Source: an uncultured Corynebacterium sp. (GTDB lineage Bacteria; Actinomycetota; Actinomycetes; Mycobacteriales; Mycobacteriaceae). From it: a stretch of DNA of 64,000 nucleotides. A model generated the notes under the pieces. That model ran no database searches. It was not told the DNA's origin and saw only the letters and a list, made by a program, of their open reading frames with translations. The translations under genes were made by a program, and so were the position numbers. Below are positions 18,279 through 27,015 of this stretch, piece by piece. The DNA lies in contig NZ_CAMIGN010000003.1 of assembly GCF_946221935.1 (NCBI RefSeq), positions 91,746-155,745 of the forward strand. The letters run 5' to 3'. Within the stretch, counting starts at the first letter, position 1. Each line of letters opens with the position of its first letter.

Positions 18279-19963
18279 TAGTTCACGCACATCGGACCGT
18301 CGCCGCTGGCGTCGATCGGATCCTTTCGGTCGATACCCTCGCCGGAGCCCGGGGTGCCGACGGTGGAGGACTTCTTATCGGAGGAGCCTGTACTGTCAGT
18401 GCCGGTCGAGGACGTGCTCTCGTCATCGGGAATGCCGTCGCCATCGAGGTCCTTGATGCCTTCGGTCAAGGTGCCGACTGTGGGATCATCCGGCTTGGTC
18501 AGGGGAGCGGATTGCTCCAGGATGCCCGGGCCGGAGTAGGTGCCGGATAGGGTGACGGAGAGCTCGTGCTCATCCAGCGAGGAATCCTTCACCACATGCA
18601 GCCCACCGAGCTGCTTGGCCAGCGCGCGGGCTGCAGGATCATCGGGATTCTTGGCGTTTACCTGCGACTCGGATACGCCAGTCTCCGGGTGATTTCCCAC
18701 CTTGCCGGACTTGTAGCCGTACTGCTTAGTCAGATCCGCCACGCGGCCGGCCAGTCCCGTCTGCTCGGAGGCGTTGAAAACGTTGACCTTGTAATCCTTG
18801 GCCTTGTAGTCGGTGATATCAGCTGGCTTATCGGAGGTGGTCTTGTCCTCGCCAGGCTTGTCGCCCAACAGCTCTTCAAAGAAGCCGTGAACCTGCTCGG
18901 TATCGACCGTAACGACTGATTCGCCATAGTCTCCCGTGCCGTCGATACTGGTCACGGGGATGGTTTGGAAGCTAACGTCGCCGCCAGCCATGTTTTGCAT
19001 CTGGGTGGCCAGACCCATGACATCCCAGCCACTATCCAGCACGACGGAACGCTGCACCGCATCGTTGAGCTTGGACATGCTGCCCGGATCCGTCAGCGTC
19101 TTAGAGGAAAGTACCTTGCTGGCCAGGCTGGCCATATAGGCCTGCTGGCGGGTGATGCGGTCCAAGTCGCCGCGTGGCAGCTCGTGGCGTTGGCGGACAA
19201 AGCTGAGCGCATTCTGTCCGTTGAGGGTCTGGCGCCCGGCCTTGAACTTCGCGCCAGAAAGTGGCTCGTCGACCTTATTTTTAAGGCAAACATCCACCCC
19301 GCCGACTGCGTCTGTCAGGAGCACGAAGCCCAACAGGCCAACCTCGGCGTAGCGATCCACAGTAATGCCGGTGAGATCCGCAACCGAACTGATCAAAGCC
19401 TGACGTCCGGCTTCGGTTGATTTCTTCTCGATTTCGGGCTTCTTGCTATCGGCATCCTTGTCGGAGCTGTCCTTGGTGAGCTCTTGAGTCTTTTCGAACT
19501 TCGCCGTGCCGTAGACACCATTGAGTTTCATGTTGCCGTAATCGCGGGTGCTCACGTACGTATCTCGCGGCAACGAGACCGCGGTGGCTGAGGAACCGTC
19601 ATTCGGGATGCGAATCAGGATCATGGTGTCGGTATTCGTGACATCTTCCTCACCCGCGCGCAGCATGTCGATCTCCTTCTGGGAGAGCGGGTTACCCTTA
19701 GCGTCCGTGCGGGAGTCCACGCCGACCAGCAAAATATCGGTCGCACCGTCCGCCTGGTTGCCGAGGTTAAGGTTATCTGCCTGAGCCAGCCCATCGTTCA
19801 GGTTGCCGACGGTCATGTAACCAATGCCCATTACGGCCAGCGCGAGCGCCGAGACCGCAGCCAGCACGCCACGGGAGATTCCGGAGCCAATCTGCTTGGC
19901 TTCCGCCTCGCCGGGAGCTGCCTGGATGCGCCGGGAGTGCCGGCTTCTCTCATGCTCTGTCAT
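18278..19963 (-). CDS. LytR-CpsA-Psr (LCP) family cell-wall glycopolymer transferase
   Basis: A 561-aa type II membrane protein: about 31 basic cytoplasmic residues, one membrane helix (32-52), then the LCP domain (ILLVGVDSRTDAKG; VSLPRDTYVS; NALSFVRQRHELPRGDLDRITRQ) and a C-terminal LytR_C domain (YKVNVFNASEQTGLAGRVAD). A low-complexity Asp/Ser/Thr-rich tail follows. In corynebacteria LCP enzymes attach arabinogalactan to peptidoglycan. The arginines expected to bind the pyrophosphate are in the FVRQRH and DLDRITRQ segments. Divergent from rmlD, which makes the linker rhamnose. Confidence 0.9.
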   Translation of the reverse strand: MTEHERSRHSRRIQAAPGEAEAKQIGSGISRGVLAAVSALALAVMGIGYMTVGNLNDGLAQADNLNLGNQADGATDILLVGVDSRTDAKGNPLSQKEIDMLRAGEEDVTNTDTMILIRIPNDGSSATAVSLPRDTYVSTRDYGNMKLNGVYGTAKFEKTQELTKDSSDKDADSKKPEIEKKSTEAGRQALISSVADLTGITVDRYAEVGLLGFVLLTDAVGGVDVCLKNKVDEPLSGAKFKAGRQTLNGQNALSFVRQRHELPRGDLDRITRQQAYMASLASKVLSSKTLTDPGSMSKLNDAVQRSVVLDSGWDVMGLATQMQNMAGGDVSFQTIPVTSIDGTGDYGESVVTVDTEQVHGFFEELLGDKPGEDKTTSDKPADITDYKAKDYKVNVFNASEQTGLAGRVADLTKQYGYKSGKVGNHPETGVSESQVNAKNPDDPAARALAKQLGGLHVVKDSSLDEHELSVTLSGTYSGPGILEQSAPLTKPDDPTVGTLTEGIKDLDGDGIPDDESTSSTGTDSTGSSDKKSSTVGTPGSGEGIDRKDPIDASGDGPMCVN

Positions 19964-19978
19964 TGTTCACACTTTAGC

Positions 19979-19990
19979 GGCTAATTAGCC
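19979..19990. promoter_or_regulatory. 12-bp palindrome between divergent LCP and rmlD genes
   Basis: GGCTAATTAGCC is a perfect 12-bp palindrome in the 47-bp gap between two divergent start codons. It could be an operator serving both genes or a chance AT-centred dyad. Promoter boxes of the two genes must overlap in this short space, but I cannot assign them with confidence. Confidence 0.3.
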
Positions 19991-20010
19991 ACTGGTGTAG
20001 TACTGATTTT

Positions 20011-20835
20011 ATGAGTGTTTTGGTTTTCGGAGCTTCCGGACAAGTAGGCCGCGCCCTGCTGCGCCTCCGCCCCGACTTCGTGCCGGTCGGTCGCACACAG
20101 GCGGATCTAGCGGTGGCAGGGTCTGTGGATTCTTTCCTTTTGACGCCACCATCTCCGGTGCAAGCCATCGTCAATCTCGCTGCATTCACAGCGGTTGATG
20201 CGGCTGAAAAGCTCGAAAATGCGGAACAGGTGCGCCGAATCAATGCAGTGGCTCCGGGGCGAATCGCCTCGTGGGCGCAGGTACACGGGGTGCCGATGTG
20301 GCATGTCTCCACCGATTATGTGTTTGCGGGAGACCTTCCGGTGGGCTGGGAGAATCCCGTCGATGGTCAACCCGGTCCGCTGAACGCCTATGGTCGCAGC
20401 AAATTGGAAGGGGAGCGGCGTGTGCTAAACCTTGGCGGGCATGTAGTGCGCACGGGCTGGGTGTATGACGCGCAGAGCCCAAACTTCTTCACTACGATGG
20501 TTCGCCTCGCGCGCTCCGGAGTGAATCCGTCGGTTGTTGATGATCAATATGGCAGGCCCACCCATGCCGATGTGTTAGCGGCCGAGCTCATTGCGATGGT
20601 GGAAGGGCGACAAACCCCGGCCATTAGCCATGTAACTGGCTCAGGTCCAGTGACCACCTGGTGTGGTTTCGCGCGCGAGATCTTCGCCACACTTGGCCAC
20701 GACTCGCGCCGGGTCAAGGCCATTCCGAGCAGCGATTACCCGACTCCGGCCAGGCGCCCGCAGAATAGTACGCTGCAGATTCCAGCGAACGGACTGCCCG
20801 CGTGGCGGGACAGTTTGCGAGCCACCCTGGGGTAA
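20011..20835 (+). CDS. rmlD: dTDP-4-dehydrorhamnose reductase
   Basis: A 274-aa short-chain reductase: glycine-rich VFGASGQVGRALLRL, NLAAFTAVDAAE, then the catalytic STDYVFAG and YGRSKLEGE (Tyr-x3-Lys). It makes dTDP-L-rhamnose, the donor for the rhamnose in the arabinogalactan linker. The next gene encodes the rhamnosyltransferase that uses it, 11 bp downstream. Confidence 0.92.
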   Translation: MSVLVFGASGQVGRALLRLRPDFVPVGRTQADLAVAGSVDSFLLTPPSPVQAIVNLAAFTAVDAAEKLENAEQVRRINAVAPGRIASWAQVHGVPMWHVSTDYVFAGDLPVGWENPVDGQPGPLNAYGRSKLEGERRVLNLGGHVVRTGWVYDAQSPNFFTTMVRLARSGVNPSVVDDQYGRPTHADVLAAELIAMVEGRQTPAISHVTGSGPVTTWCGFAREIFATLGHDSRRVKAIPSSDYPTPARRPQNSTLQIPANGLPAWRDSLRATLG

Positions 20836-20846
20836 CCTCAACGGCC

Positions 20847-21716
20847 ATGACAGAGGCACCCATCGCGATCATCACCGTGACTTATTCACCGGGGGAGTAC
20901 CTGACCAAATTCCTCGATTCGGTACCAGCCAACTCTCGGGTAGTCATGGTCGACAATGGATCTACAGACGGGGCGCCCGAGGCTGCAGCGGAGGCTGGGA
21001 AAGCCGAGCTGCTCTACAGTGGCGGAAATATTGGATATGGGGCGGGTATGAATCTCGGCGCTCGACACCTCCGCGCCGCCCGCGAGGCTGGAAAGATCAA
21101 CCCAGACTACCTTGTGATTTCCAACCCGGATGTGGTGTTTAGCGACGGTGCCATCGATGAGCTTTTGGAGGCGGCGCGGCGTCATCCTCGAGCAGGCTCT
21201 TTGGGACCCCGCATTGTAGAGGCAGACGGCAGTGCCTACCCATCAGCGCGTGCGGTGCCACAACTCGGTTCCGGTATCGGCCATGCACTCCTGGGCAAGG
21301 TGTGGCCGACAAACCCGTGGACGAAGCGCTACCTGGACGACGAAGACATGGAAAGTGAGAGAACCGCAGGTTGGCTGAGTGGTTCGTGCCTGCTGTTGCG
21401 TTGGGATGCATTTGAGGCGCTGGGAGGGTTCGACGAGCGCTACTTCATGTATATGGAAGACGTCGACTTGGGGGATCGACTCGGACGTGCTGGCTGGTTG
21501 AATGTCTTTGTCCCCAGCGCGGAGATTCGCCACGCCAAAGGACACGCAGCGGGCAAGCATCCAGATGTAGTGCTCAAGGCGCACCATGACAGTGCCTATC
21601 GATTTCAAGCCGACCGTCTGCCGGGGTGGCGCAATCTGCCCGTGCGGTTAGTCCTTAAAGCGGGGCTGAAAATCCGCGAGAAGATTGCAATTGCGGCGGC
21701 GCACGGCGTGGGCTGA
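20847..21716 (+). CDS. wbbL: Rhamnosyltransferase for the arabinogalactan linker (WbbL-like)
   Basis: 289 aa from ATG 20847 (MTEAPIAIITVTYSPGEYL); upstream codons overlap rmlD and are not needed. It is a GT2-family enzyme: VDNGSTDGAPEAA, GNIGYGAGMNLGAR, SNPDVVFSD (metal-binding Asp), and YFMYMEDVDLGDRLGRAGW. WbbL adds L-rhamnose to decaprenyl-diphospho-GlcNAc at the membrane. Order rmlD-wbbL-pyrophosphorylase matches mycobacteria. Confidence 0.9.
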   Translation: MTEAPIAIITVTYSPGEYLTKFLDSVPANSRVVMVDNGSTDGAPEAAAEAGKAELLYSGGNIGYGAGMNLGARHLRAAREAGKINPDYLVISNPDVVFSDGAIDELLEAARRHPRAGSLGPRIVEADGSAYPSARAVPQLGSGIGHALLGKVWPTNPWTKRYLDDEDMESERTAGWLSGSCLLLRWDAFEALGGFDERYFMYMEDVDLGDRLGRAGWLNVFVPSAEIRHAKGHAAGKHPDVVLKAHHDSAYRFQADRLPGWRNLPVRLVLKAGLKIREKIAIAAAHGVG

Positions 21717-21791
21717 CTTGCAGAGCGCAAACAGTGACTAGTGTGTGAAAACCAGTAGCAAAAAGCAGCAAGGAATAGAAAGGCCATAGAA

Positions 21792-22874
21792 GTGGTAGAT
21801 CTCGCAGCCACCACCGACGCAGTGATCCTGGTCGGCGGCAAGGGGACCCGACTACGCCCCCTGACTAACTCCATCCCGAAGCCGATGCTGCCGGTGGCGG
21901 GCGCGCCGTTCCTGGAGCACCTGCTGGCCCGCATCAAGGAGGCCGGTATGACTCACGTCGTGCTGGGAACCTCCTTTAAAGCCGAGGTTTTTGAGGAGCA
22001 CTTCGGCGACGGAAGCCACTTGGGACTCGAGATCGAATACGTAGTGGAGGAAGAACCGCTGGGAACCGGTGGCGGCATCCGCAACGTGCTGGATCACCTG
22101 CGCTACGACCGGGCAATGGTCTTTAATGGCGACGTTCTTGGAGGAACCGACCTGCAGGCCGTTTTGAAGACCCACGTGGAGCAGGAAGCTGATGTAACTC
22201 TGCATCTGTTGCGAGTGTCTGATCCCCGAGCCTTCGGATGTGTGCCAACCGACGCTGACGGCCGTGTCAGTGCTTTCCTGGAGAAGACAGAGGATCCGCC
22301 GACGGATCAGATCAACGCTGGTAGCTATGTCTTCAACCGCTCCGTGATCGAGAAGATCCCCGCTGGCCGCCCGGTGAGTGTGGAGCGTGAAGTATTCCCG
22401 GGCCTGTTGGAAGCTGGTGCCCGCGTATTTGGTCACGTTGACCAGGCCTACTGGCGCGACATGGGTACGCCCGCCGACTTCGTGCGCGGTTCCTCTGATC
22501 TCGTGCGCGGTATTGCCCCCTCGCCGCTGCTAGATGGACGCCACGGCGAAAGTCTAGTGGACGAGTCCAGCGCCATCGCTGGTGGTGCCCTGCTGCTGGG
22601 TGGAACCGTGATTGGCCGTGGCGTCGAGGTCGGAGGCGGCGCGCGTGTGGAGGAGTCCGTGATCTTCGATGGAGTACAGATCGAAGCGGGCGCGACGGTG
22701 GAGCGTTGTGTGATCGGTGCGGGCGTGCGCATTGGTGCGCGAGCTCACCTGGTGGACTGCGTGATCGGCGAAGGAGCCGTGATCGGTGCTCGTTGTGAGC
22801 TGCGTGATGGACTGCGCGTGTGGCCGGGAGTGACCCTGCCAGATGGCGGTGTGCGCTTTAGTTCTGACATCTAA
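21792..22874 (+). CDS. manC: Mannose-1-phosphate guanylyltransferase / NDP-sugar pyrophosphorylase
   Basis: A 360-aa nucleotidyltransferase with the signature ILVGGKGTRLRPLTNSIPKPM, substrate loop EPLGTGGGIRNVL, VFNGDVLGG, and a C-terminal left-handed beta-helix of hexapeptide repeats (IGRGVEVGGGARVEE onward). In the matching mycobacterial position (Rv3264c) the product is GDP-mannose, which feeds lipomannan and other mannosylated glycolipids. GTG start at 21792 behind AGAAAGGC. manA and manB lie 2-4 kb downstream. Another NDP-sugar is possible. Confidence 0.82.
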   Translation: MVDLAATTDAVILVGGKGTRLRPLTNSIPKPMLPVAGAPFLEHLLARIKEAGMTHVVLGTSFKAEVFEEHFGDGSHLGLEIEYVVEEEPLGTGGGIRNVLDHLRYDRAMVFNGDVLGGTDLQAVLKTHVEQEADVTLHLLRVSDPRAFGCVPTDADGRVSAFLEKTEDPPTDQINAGSYVFNRSVIEKIPAGRPVSVEREVFPGLLEAGARVFGHVDQAYWRDMGTPADFVRGSSDLVRGIAPSPLLDGRHGESLVDESSAIAGGALLLGGTVIGRGVEVGGGARVEESVIFDGVQIEAGATVERCVIGAGVRIGARAHLVDCVIGEGAVIGARCELRDGLRVWPGVTLPDGGVRFSSDI

Positions 22875-22992
22875 AACACGATTTACGGGCGTTTTTGCGC
22901 CCAAAGAAAAAATTTAGAGAAAATTCACTACATCTAGTGCGTCCTGAACTAAAGGTTCAAGAAAATGTACACATGTTGTGGTTTTCACTGGT

Positions 22993-23035
22993 TGCCCGTG
23001 CATACATTGTGGTTGCGCACGGGCACCTTTTCTTA
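22993..23035 (+). terminator. Hairpin in the manC-whiB2 gap, likely terminator
   Basis: TGCCCGTGC at 22993-23001 pairs with GCACGGGCA at 23017-23025 around a 15-nt loop and is followed by CCTTTTCTT. A weaker stem GGGCG/CGCCC (22887-22902) lies nearer the manC stop. The rest of this 329-bp gap should hold the whiB2 promoter; a TTGACG near 23104 is present, but no -10 box convinced me. Confidence 0.5.
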
Positions 23036-23203
23036 GGGGAACGGGATTATTGGGAGCGTTGTGACTGGTGGGGTTGGTGTGACTAGTGGGATTTCCCTAA
23101 AGCTTGACGCGATGTAATTACCAGTGTGTAATCTTCAGTAGACCGACAAAGAAGACGCCGCACTCAGGCGCACAGCAAATCCCACTAGAAGAGGAGAAAC
23201 TCC

Positions 23204-23569
23204 GTGGACAAGTCAGTAGACATCGCCCTTCGTGGCCACTTTGCTGACGGCTCCTCGGCGGTAGAGCAGGAGGCGAACGTGGACAACGAAGCGCGCCAGA
23301 AGAACCTCTTCGATCTGACGCAGGACTTCGACCTGCTTTTCGATGCGGTGGAGCAGGACTGGCAGGAGCAGGCTCTGTGTGCCCAGACTGATCCGGAAGC
23401 TTTCTTTCCGGAAAAGGGTGGATCCACCCGCGAGGCTAAGCGTATTTGCCAGGCCTGCGGTGTGCGTGACGAATGCCTTGAATACGCTCTTGAACATGAT
23501 GAGCGATTCGGTATCTGGGGTGGGCTCTCCGAGCGTGAGCGCCGTCGCTTGAAGAAGCGTATCGGCTAA
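23204..23569 (+). CDS. whcD: WhiB-family iron-sulfur regulator, WhiB2/WhcD type
   Basis: 121 aa from GTG 23204 behind AGAGGAGA. The four iron-sulfur cysteines are C59, C82, C85 and C91, followed by the G[VI]WGG turn (FGIWGG) and a basic tail RRRLKKRIG. The first 50 residues are an acidic extension seen in WhiB2/WhmD proteins, which control septation and cell division in mycobacteria. Position between manC and the DUF3499 gene matches Rv3260c. Convergent with the next gene, 4 bp apart. Confidence 0.9.
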   Translation: MDKSVDIALRGHFADGSSAVEQEANVDNEARQKNLFDLTQDFDLLFDAVEQDWQEQALCAQTDPEAFFPEKGGSTREAKRICQACGVRDECLEYALEHDERFGIWGGLSERERRRLKKRIG

Positions 23570-23573
23570 GACA

Positions 23574-24026
23574 TTACATTCGGGGATCGATCTGGTCGGG
23601 GGTTACATTGAGGTAGCACGCGACCAGGCGCACAATAATCATCCGTAGGAGATCCTGCAGGTCCTGTGCGGACGACGCCCGCGACTCCACGGGACGGCGG
23701 AATACAATGATCCGTGGACGGGTAGGAGTGCCTTTGTTATCCACTCCCGCAGCGACTAGCCGCCCCAGTGGAACCTGCCCGTCTGCGACGACATCCTCCG
23801 GCCACTGGCGGTAGCCCGTATTAAGACGCATGCGTGGTACGACGTCGACGGCGATATCAAGGCTGGAGAGTTCGGCGTCGAAACGCTCGAGAATTGGCTC
23901 GAACGCATCGATGACCGCATCGTCGAAGCGCTGCGAACGGGACTTGTTGCGCGGCACCTCCGGTAGCAAGATCCCCCGAATTCCCCGTCCTCGGGGATCC
24001 TGCCTCATGCGCGCATCCTGCTTCAT
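23574..24026 (-). CDS. Metallopeptidase-family protein without a visible HExxH motif
   Basis: About 150 aa from ATG 24026; ATG 24008 is also possible. It matches by position and overall shape the actinobacterial minimal-zincin family next to whiB2 and DUF3499 (Rv3259 position): arginine-rich N-terminus, FDDAVIDAFEPILERFDAEL, VPLGRLVAAG, PRIIVFRRPVESRA and an MIIVRLVACYLNVTPDQIDP end. The zinc motif HExxH is not present where expected, so catalysis is doubtful. Divergent from the DUF3499 gene. Confidence 0.65.
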   Translation of the reverse strand: MKQDARMRQDPRGRGIRGILLPEVPRNKSRSQRFDDAVIDAFEPILERFDAELSSLDIAVDVVPRMRLNTGYRQWPEDVVADGQVPLGRLVAAGVDNKGTPTRPRIIVFRRPVESRASSAQDLQDLLRMIIVRLVACYLNVTPDQIDPRM

Positions 24027-24102
24027 AGGAACACATCTTAACGACGCCACAGCGACATGCCACGAGGGCACGCTCGAAAGCAGAAGAAAAGGGGTTAGAC
24101 TA

Positions 24103-24531
24103 ATGCGCGTGACTCTTATCCGACAATGCTCTCGGCCCGGTTGCGGCAAGCCCGCCGTAGCCACGCTGGAGTTCAACTATGCAGAGCAGCGAGCCATCGT
24201 AGGGCCGCTGAGCGTTTGCGGAAACCCTCACCGGTGGGATCTGTGTGAGAATCACGCCCGCCGAACAACCGTCCCGCAGGGCTGGACGCTAGAATTTGTC
24301 GATGAAGCGGTGGAAGACACCGTAGCCGAGGCTGACGAGGAAGATCTGATGGCACTCGCTGAGGCGGTGCAACAAGCTACCGAGCGCGACAAGGAAGAGG
24401 ATCTGCAGCCTGCCCCTCGGCTCTATAGGCGATCCGAGATTCCAGAATCCACGCCGCATCACCCCTCTATGAAGAACCTGCCCCGGTCTACGCCGCGCCG
24501 ACACCTGCGCGCGGTTCGAGACCAGCACTAG
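24103..24531 (+). CDS. DUF3499 protein, possible zinc ribbon
   Basis: 142 aa from ATG 24103 (MRVTLIRQCSRPGCGKPAVA), which shares the A of the preceding TAA. CSRPGC near the N-terminus and CGNPHRWDLCENHA form a four-cysteine/histidine set suited to zinc. The middle is acidic (EAVEDTVAEADEEDL) and the C-terminus is arginine-rich. It is always found beside manB in actinobacteria; the function is unknown. manB follows after 13 bp. Confidence 0.82.
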   Translation: MRVTLIRQCSRPGCGKPAVATLEFNYAEQRAIVGPLSVCGNPHRWDLCENHARRTTVPQGWTLEFVDEAVEDTVAEADEEDLMALAEAVQQATERDKEEDLQPAPRLYRRSEIPESTPHHPSMKNLPRSTPRRHLRAVRDQH

Positions 24532-24544
24532 AAAGGAAACCACT

Positions 24545-25921
24545 ATGGCTACTCATTCCCCGAAAGACGTGGCGGCAGCTATCAAGGCCTACGATGTCCG
24601 CGGTGTGGTCGGCGAAGGAGCCGGCTTCCTGAACGAGGAATTCGTACGCGACGTAGCGGGCTCCTTCGCCCGCCTTATGCGCGAAGAAGGAGCGGAAACC
24701 ATCGTCGTCGGCCACGATATGCGCGACAGCTCCCCGGCTCTAGCGGCAGCATTCGCCGAAGGTGTGAACGCGCAGGGGCTGAACACTATCTCCCTTGGGC
24801 TTACCAGCACCGACGAGCTCTACTACGCCAGTGGTGTGAAGCAGTGTCCGGGAGCCATGTTCACCGCCTCCCACAACCCCGCTAGGTACAACGGCATCAA
24901 ACTCTGCCGCGCTGGGGCTCGCCCTGTGGGACAGGATTCCGGCCTGGATCGCATCTCCGCAGAACTGGTCGACGGCGTGCCCACGTTTGACGGCGCGCCT
25001 GGTACTAACTCCACCGAAGACGTTCTGGCAGGATACGCCGAGTATCTCAACAAGCTGGTGCCGCTGAACATCCGACCGCTGAAGGTCGCGGTGGACGCCG
25101 GCAACGGCATGGGCGGATTGACCGTCCCCGCTGTACTGCAGCAGAGCTCGCTGGAAGTCTTTGACCTGTACTTCGAACTCGACGGTAACTTCCCGAACCA
25201 CGAGGCCAACCCGTTGGATCCGAAGAACCTGGTGGATCTGCAGAAGTTCACCGTGGACAAGGGTGCTGATCTGGGAATAGCCTTCGACGGGGACGCGGAT
25301 CGTTGCTTCATCGTGGACGAGAAGGGCGAGGCCGTTTCCCCCTCCACGATCTGCGCCATGATTGCCGAGCGCTACCTGGATGAGCAGCCGGGCGCCACAA
25401 TCATCCATAACCTCATTACTTCCAAGTCCGTCCGCGAACTGGTGGAAGCCAAGGGAGGAAAGCCAGTGCGGACCCGCGTTGGCCACTCCTTCATTAAGGC
25501 GCAGATGGCAAAGGAAGGTGCCGTCTTCGGTGGTGAGCACTCCGCGCACTACTACTTTAGCGACTTCTTCAACGCCGATTCCGGCATGCTTGCTGCGCTC
25601 CACGTGCTGGCTTCCTTGGGCGAGCAGGACAAGCCCCTGTCCGAGCTAAAGCGCGCCTATGAGACCTACCGCGCCTCCGGCGAGATCAACTCCGAGGTGG
25701 CCGACCAGGCGGGACGCACCGAGGCTGTAGTGGAAGCGTTTGCCGACCGCACTGCATCCGTCGACCGCCTCGATGGCGTGACTATCGAATTGCAGGACGG
25801 TTCCTGGCTGAACGTGAGGGCGTCGAACACCGAACCGCTGCTGCGCCTCAACGTCGAGGCACGCGACGACGAGGGAGTAAAAGCCATCGTCGACGAAGCG
25901 TTGTCCGTCATCCGGGCTTAG
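24545..25921 (+). CDS. manB: Phosphomannomutase
   Basis: A 458-aa alpha-D-phosphohexomutase. The phosphoserine loop TASHNPARYNGIK, the metal loop AFDGDADRCFIVDEKG, the sugar-binding GGEHSAHYYF and the C-terminal RASNTEPLLRLNVEA phosphate site are all intact. It interconverts mannose-6- and mannose-1-phosphate for GDP-mannose synthesis. manA starts 11 bp later, so the pair makes mannose-1-phosphate from fructose-6-phosphate. A GAAAGGAAA site precedes the start. Confidence 0.95.
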   Translation: MATHSPKDVAAAIKAYDVRGVVGEGAGFLNEEFVRDVAGSFARLMREEGAETIVVGHDMRDSSPALAAAFAEGVNAQGLNTISLGLTSTDELYYASGVKQCPGAMFTASHNPARYNGIKLCRAGARPVGQDSGLDRISAELVDGVPTFDGAPGTNSTEDVLAGYAEYLNKLVPLNIRPLKVAVDAGNGMGGLTVPAVLQQSSLEVFDLYFELDGNFPNHEANPLDPKNLVDLQKFTVDKGADLGIAFDGDADRCFIVDEKGEAVSPSTICAMIAERYLDEQPGATIIHNLITSKSVRELVEAKGGKPVRTRVGHSFIKAQMAKEGAVFGGEHSAHYYFSDFFNADSGMLAALHVLASLGEQDKPLSELKRAYETYRASGEINSEVADQAGRTEAVVEAFADRTASVDRLDGVTIELQDGSWLNVRASNTEPLLRLNVEARDDEGVKAIVDEALSVIRA

Positions 25922-25932
25922 GAGGAAAGCTG

Positions 25933-27015
25933 ATGCAGCGTATCGAAGGTGCTGTTCAGAACTATGCCTGGGGGTCACATGAATCCCTCGCCAAGCTGCA
26001 GGGGCGTGCTACACCGACCTCAGAGCCGGAGGCCGAGCTGTGGTTCGGAGCTCACCCGGGAGCACCGGGCCCACTCTTGGACCTCATTGAGGCCGATCCG
26101 GAAGGCCAGTTGGGCGCCGGGCATAAGCACCTGCCCTTTTTGCTCAAACTTCTGGCTGCAGAGCGTGCACTGAGCATCCAGGTGCACCCCACGAAAGCTC
26201 AAGCCGAAGCCGGTTTTGCGGCGGAGGACGCCGCCGGGATTCCCCGTGATGCCTTCGAACGCAACTACAAGGATGACAATCACAAGCCTGAGCTTCTGGT
26301 AGCGCTGGGCGAGTTTGAGGCTATGGCGGGCTTCCGGCCAGTTGCACGCACCCGTGAACTGCTGGACTGGCTGGCATTGCCGGAGCTTGATTTCCTGCGT
26401 GACGACCTGCACGCTGCGGTCGAGCGCGCACTGCACCTTCCGGACGAGGAAGTATCTGCGGTTCTTGACGCCCTCACGCGGCGCTGCCGAGAGCTGGTAA
26501 CTACCGCTGACGGATGGATGGGTGACGTGGCGGATCTGGTTCTGCGATTGGAGGAGCAGTACCCCGCGGATCGTGGTGTGCTGTTCGCGCTGCTGCTGAA
26601 CCGAGTGGAGTTACAGGCGGGGGAGGCCTTGTACCTCGATGCCGGACAGCTGCATGCCTATGTGCGCGGAACAGGGGTGGAGATCATGGCAAACTCCGAC
26701 AACGTGCTGCGCTGCGGGCTCACGCCAAAGCATATCGATATCAATGAGTTGATGAAGGTGGTGCGCTGGGAGGAACTCTCCGACCCGCGACTGCGTGCCG
26801 ACGAAACCGGCGTGTACCACACCCCGGCTAAGGAGTTTAGCTTGCGCCGGTTGGCGGGCGAGGGGGCTGTTGAAGGCCCGGCGATCGTGCTGGCGGTCGG
26901 TGGAGACGTGGACTGCGAAGGAGCACATGTCGACAGTGGCTCCGCCGTCTGGGTGCCTTTCGGCGAGTCGGCCAGCGTACGCGGCCAGGCTTTTATCGCT
27001 CGTCCTGGGGTGTAG
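25933..27015 (+). CDS. manA: Mannose-6-phosphate isomerase, class I
   Basis: The 360-aa enzyme carries type I PMI motifs: QNYAWGSHESLAKLQGR, AELWFGAHPGAPGPLL, LSIQVHPTKAQAEAGFAAED and the zinc region YKDDNHKPELLVAL, then LDAGQLHAYVRGTGVEIMAN. It converts fructose-6-phosphate to mannose-6-phosphate. Its last 23 bp overlap the convergent gene at 26993-27802. Confidence 0.94.
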   Translation: MQRIEGAVQNYAWGSHESLAKLQGRATPTSEPEAELWFGAHPGAPGPLLDLIEADPEGQLGAGHKHLPFLLKLLAAERALSIQVHPTKAQAEAGFAAEDAAGIPRDAFERNYKDDNHKPELLVALGEFEAMAGFRPVARTRELLDWLALPELDFLRDDLHAAVERALHLPDEEVSAVLDALTRRCRELVTTADGWMGDVADLVLRLEEQYPADRGVLFALLLNRVELQAGEALYLDAGQLHAYVRGTGVEIMANSDNVLRCGLTPKHIDINELMKVVRWEELSDPRLRADETGVYHTPAKEFSLRRLAGEGAVEGPAIVLAVGGDVDCEGAHVDSGSAVWVPFGESASVRGQAFIARPGV

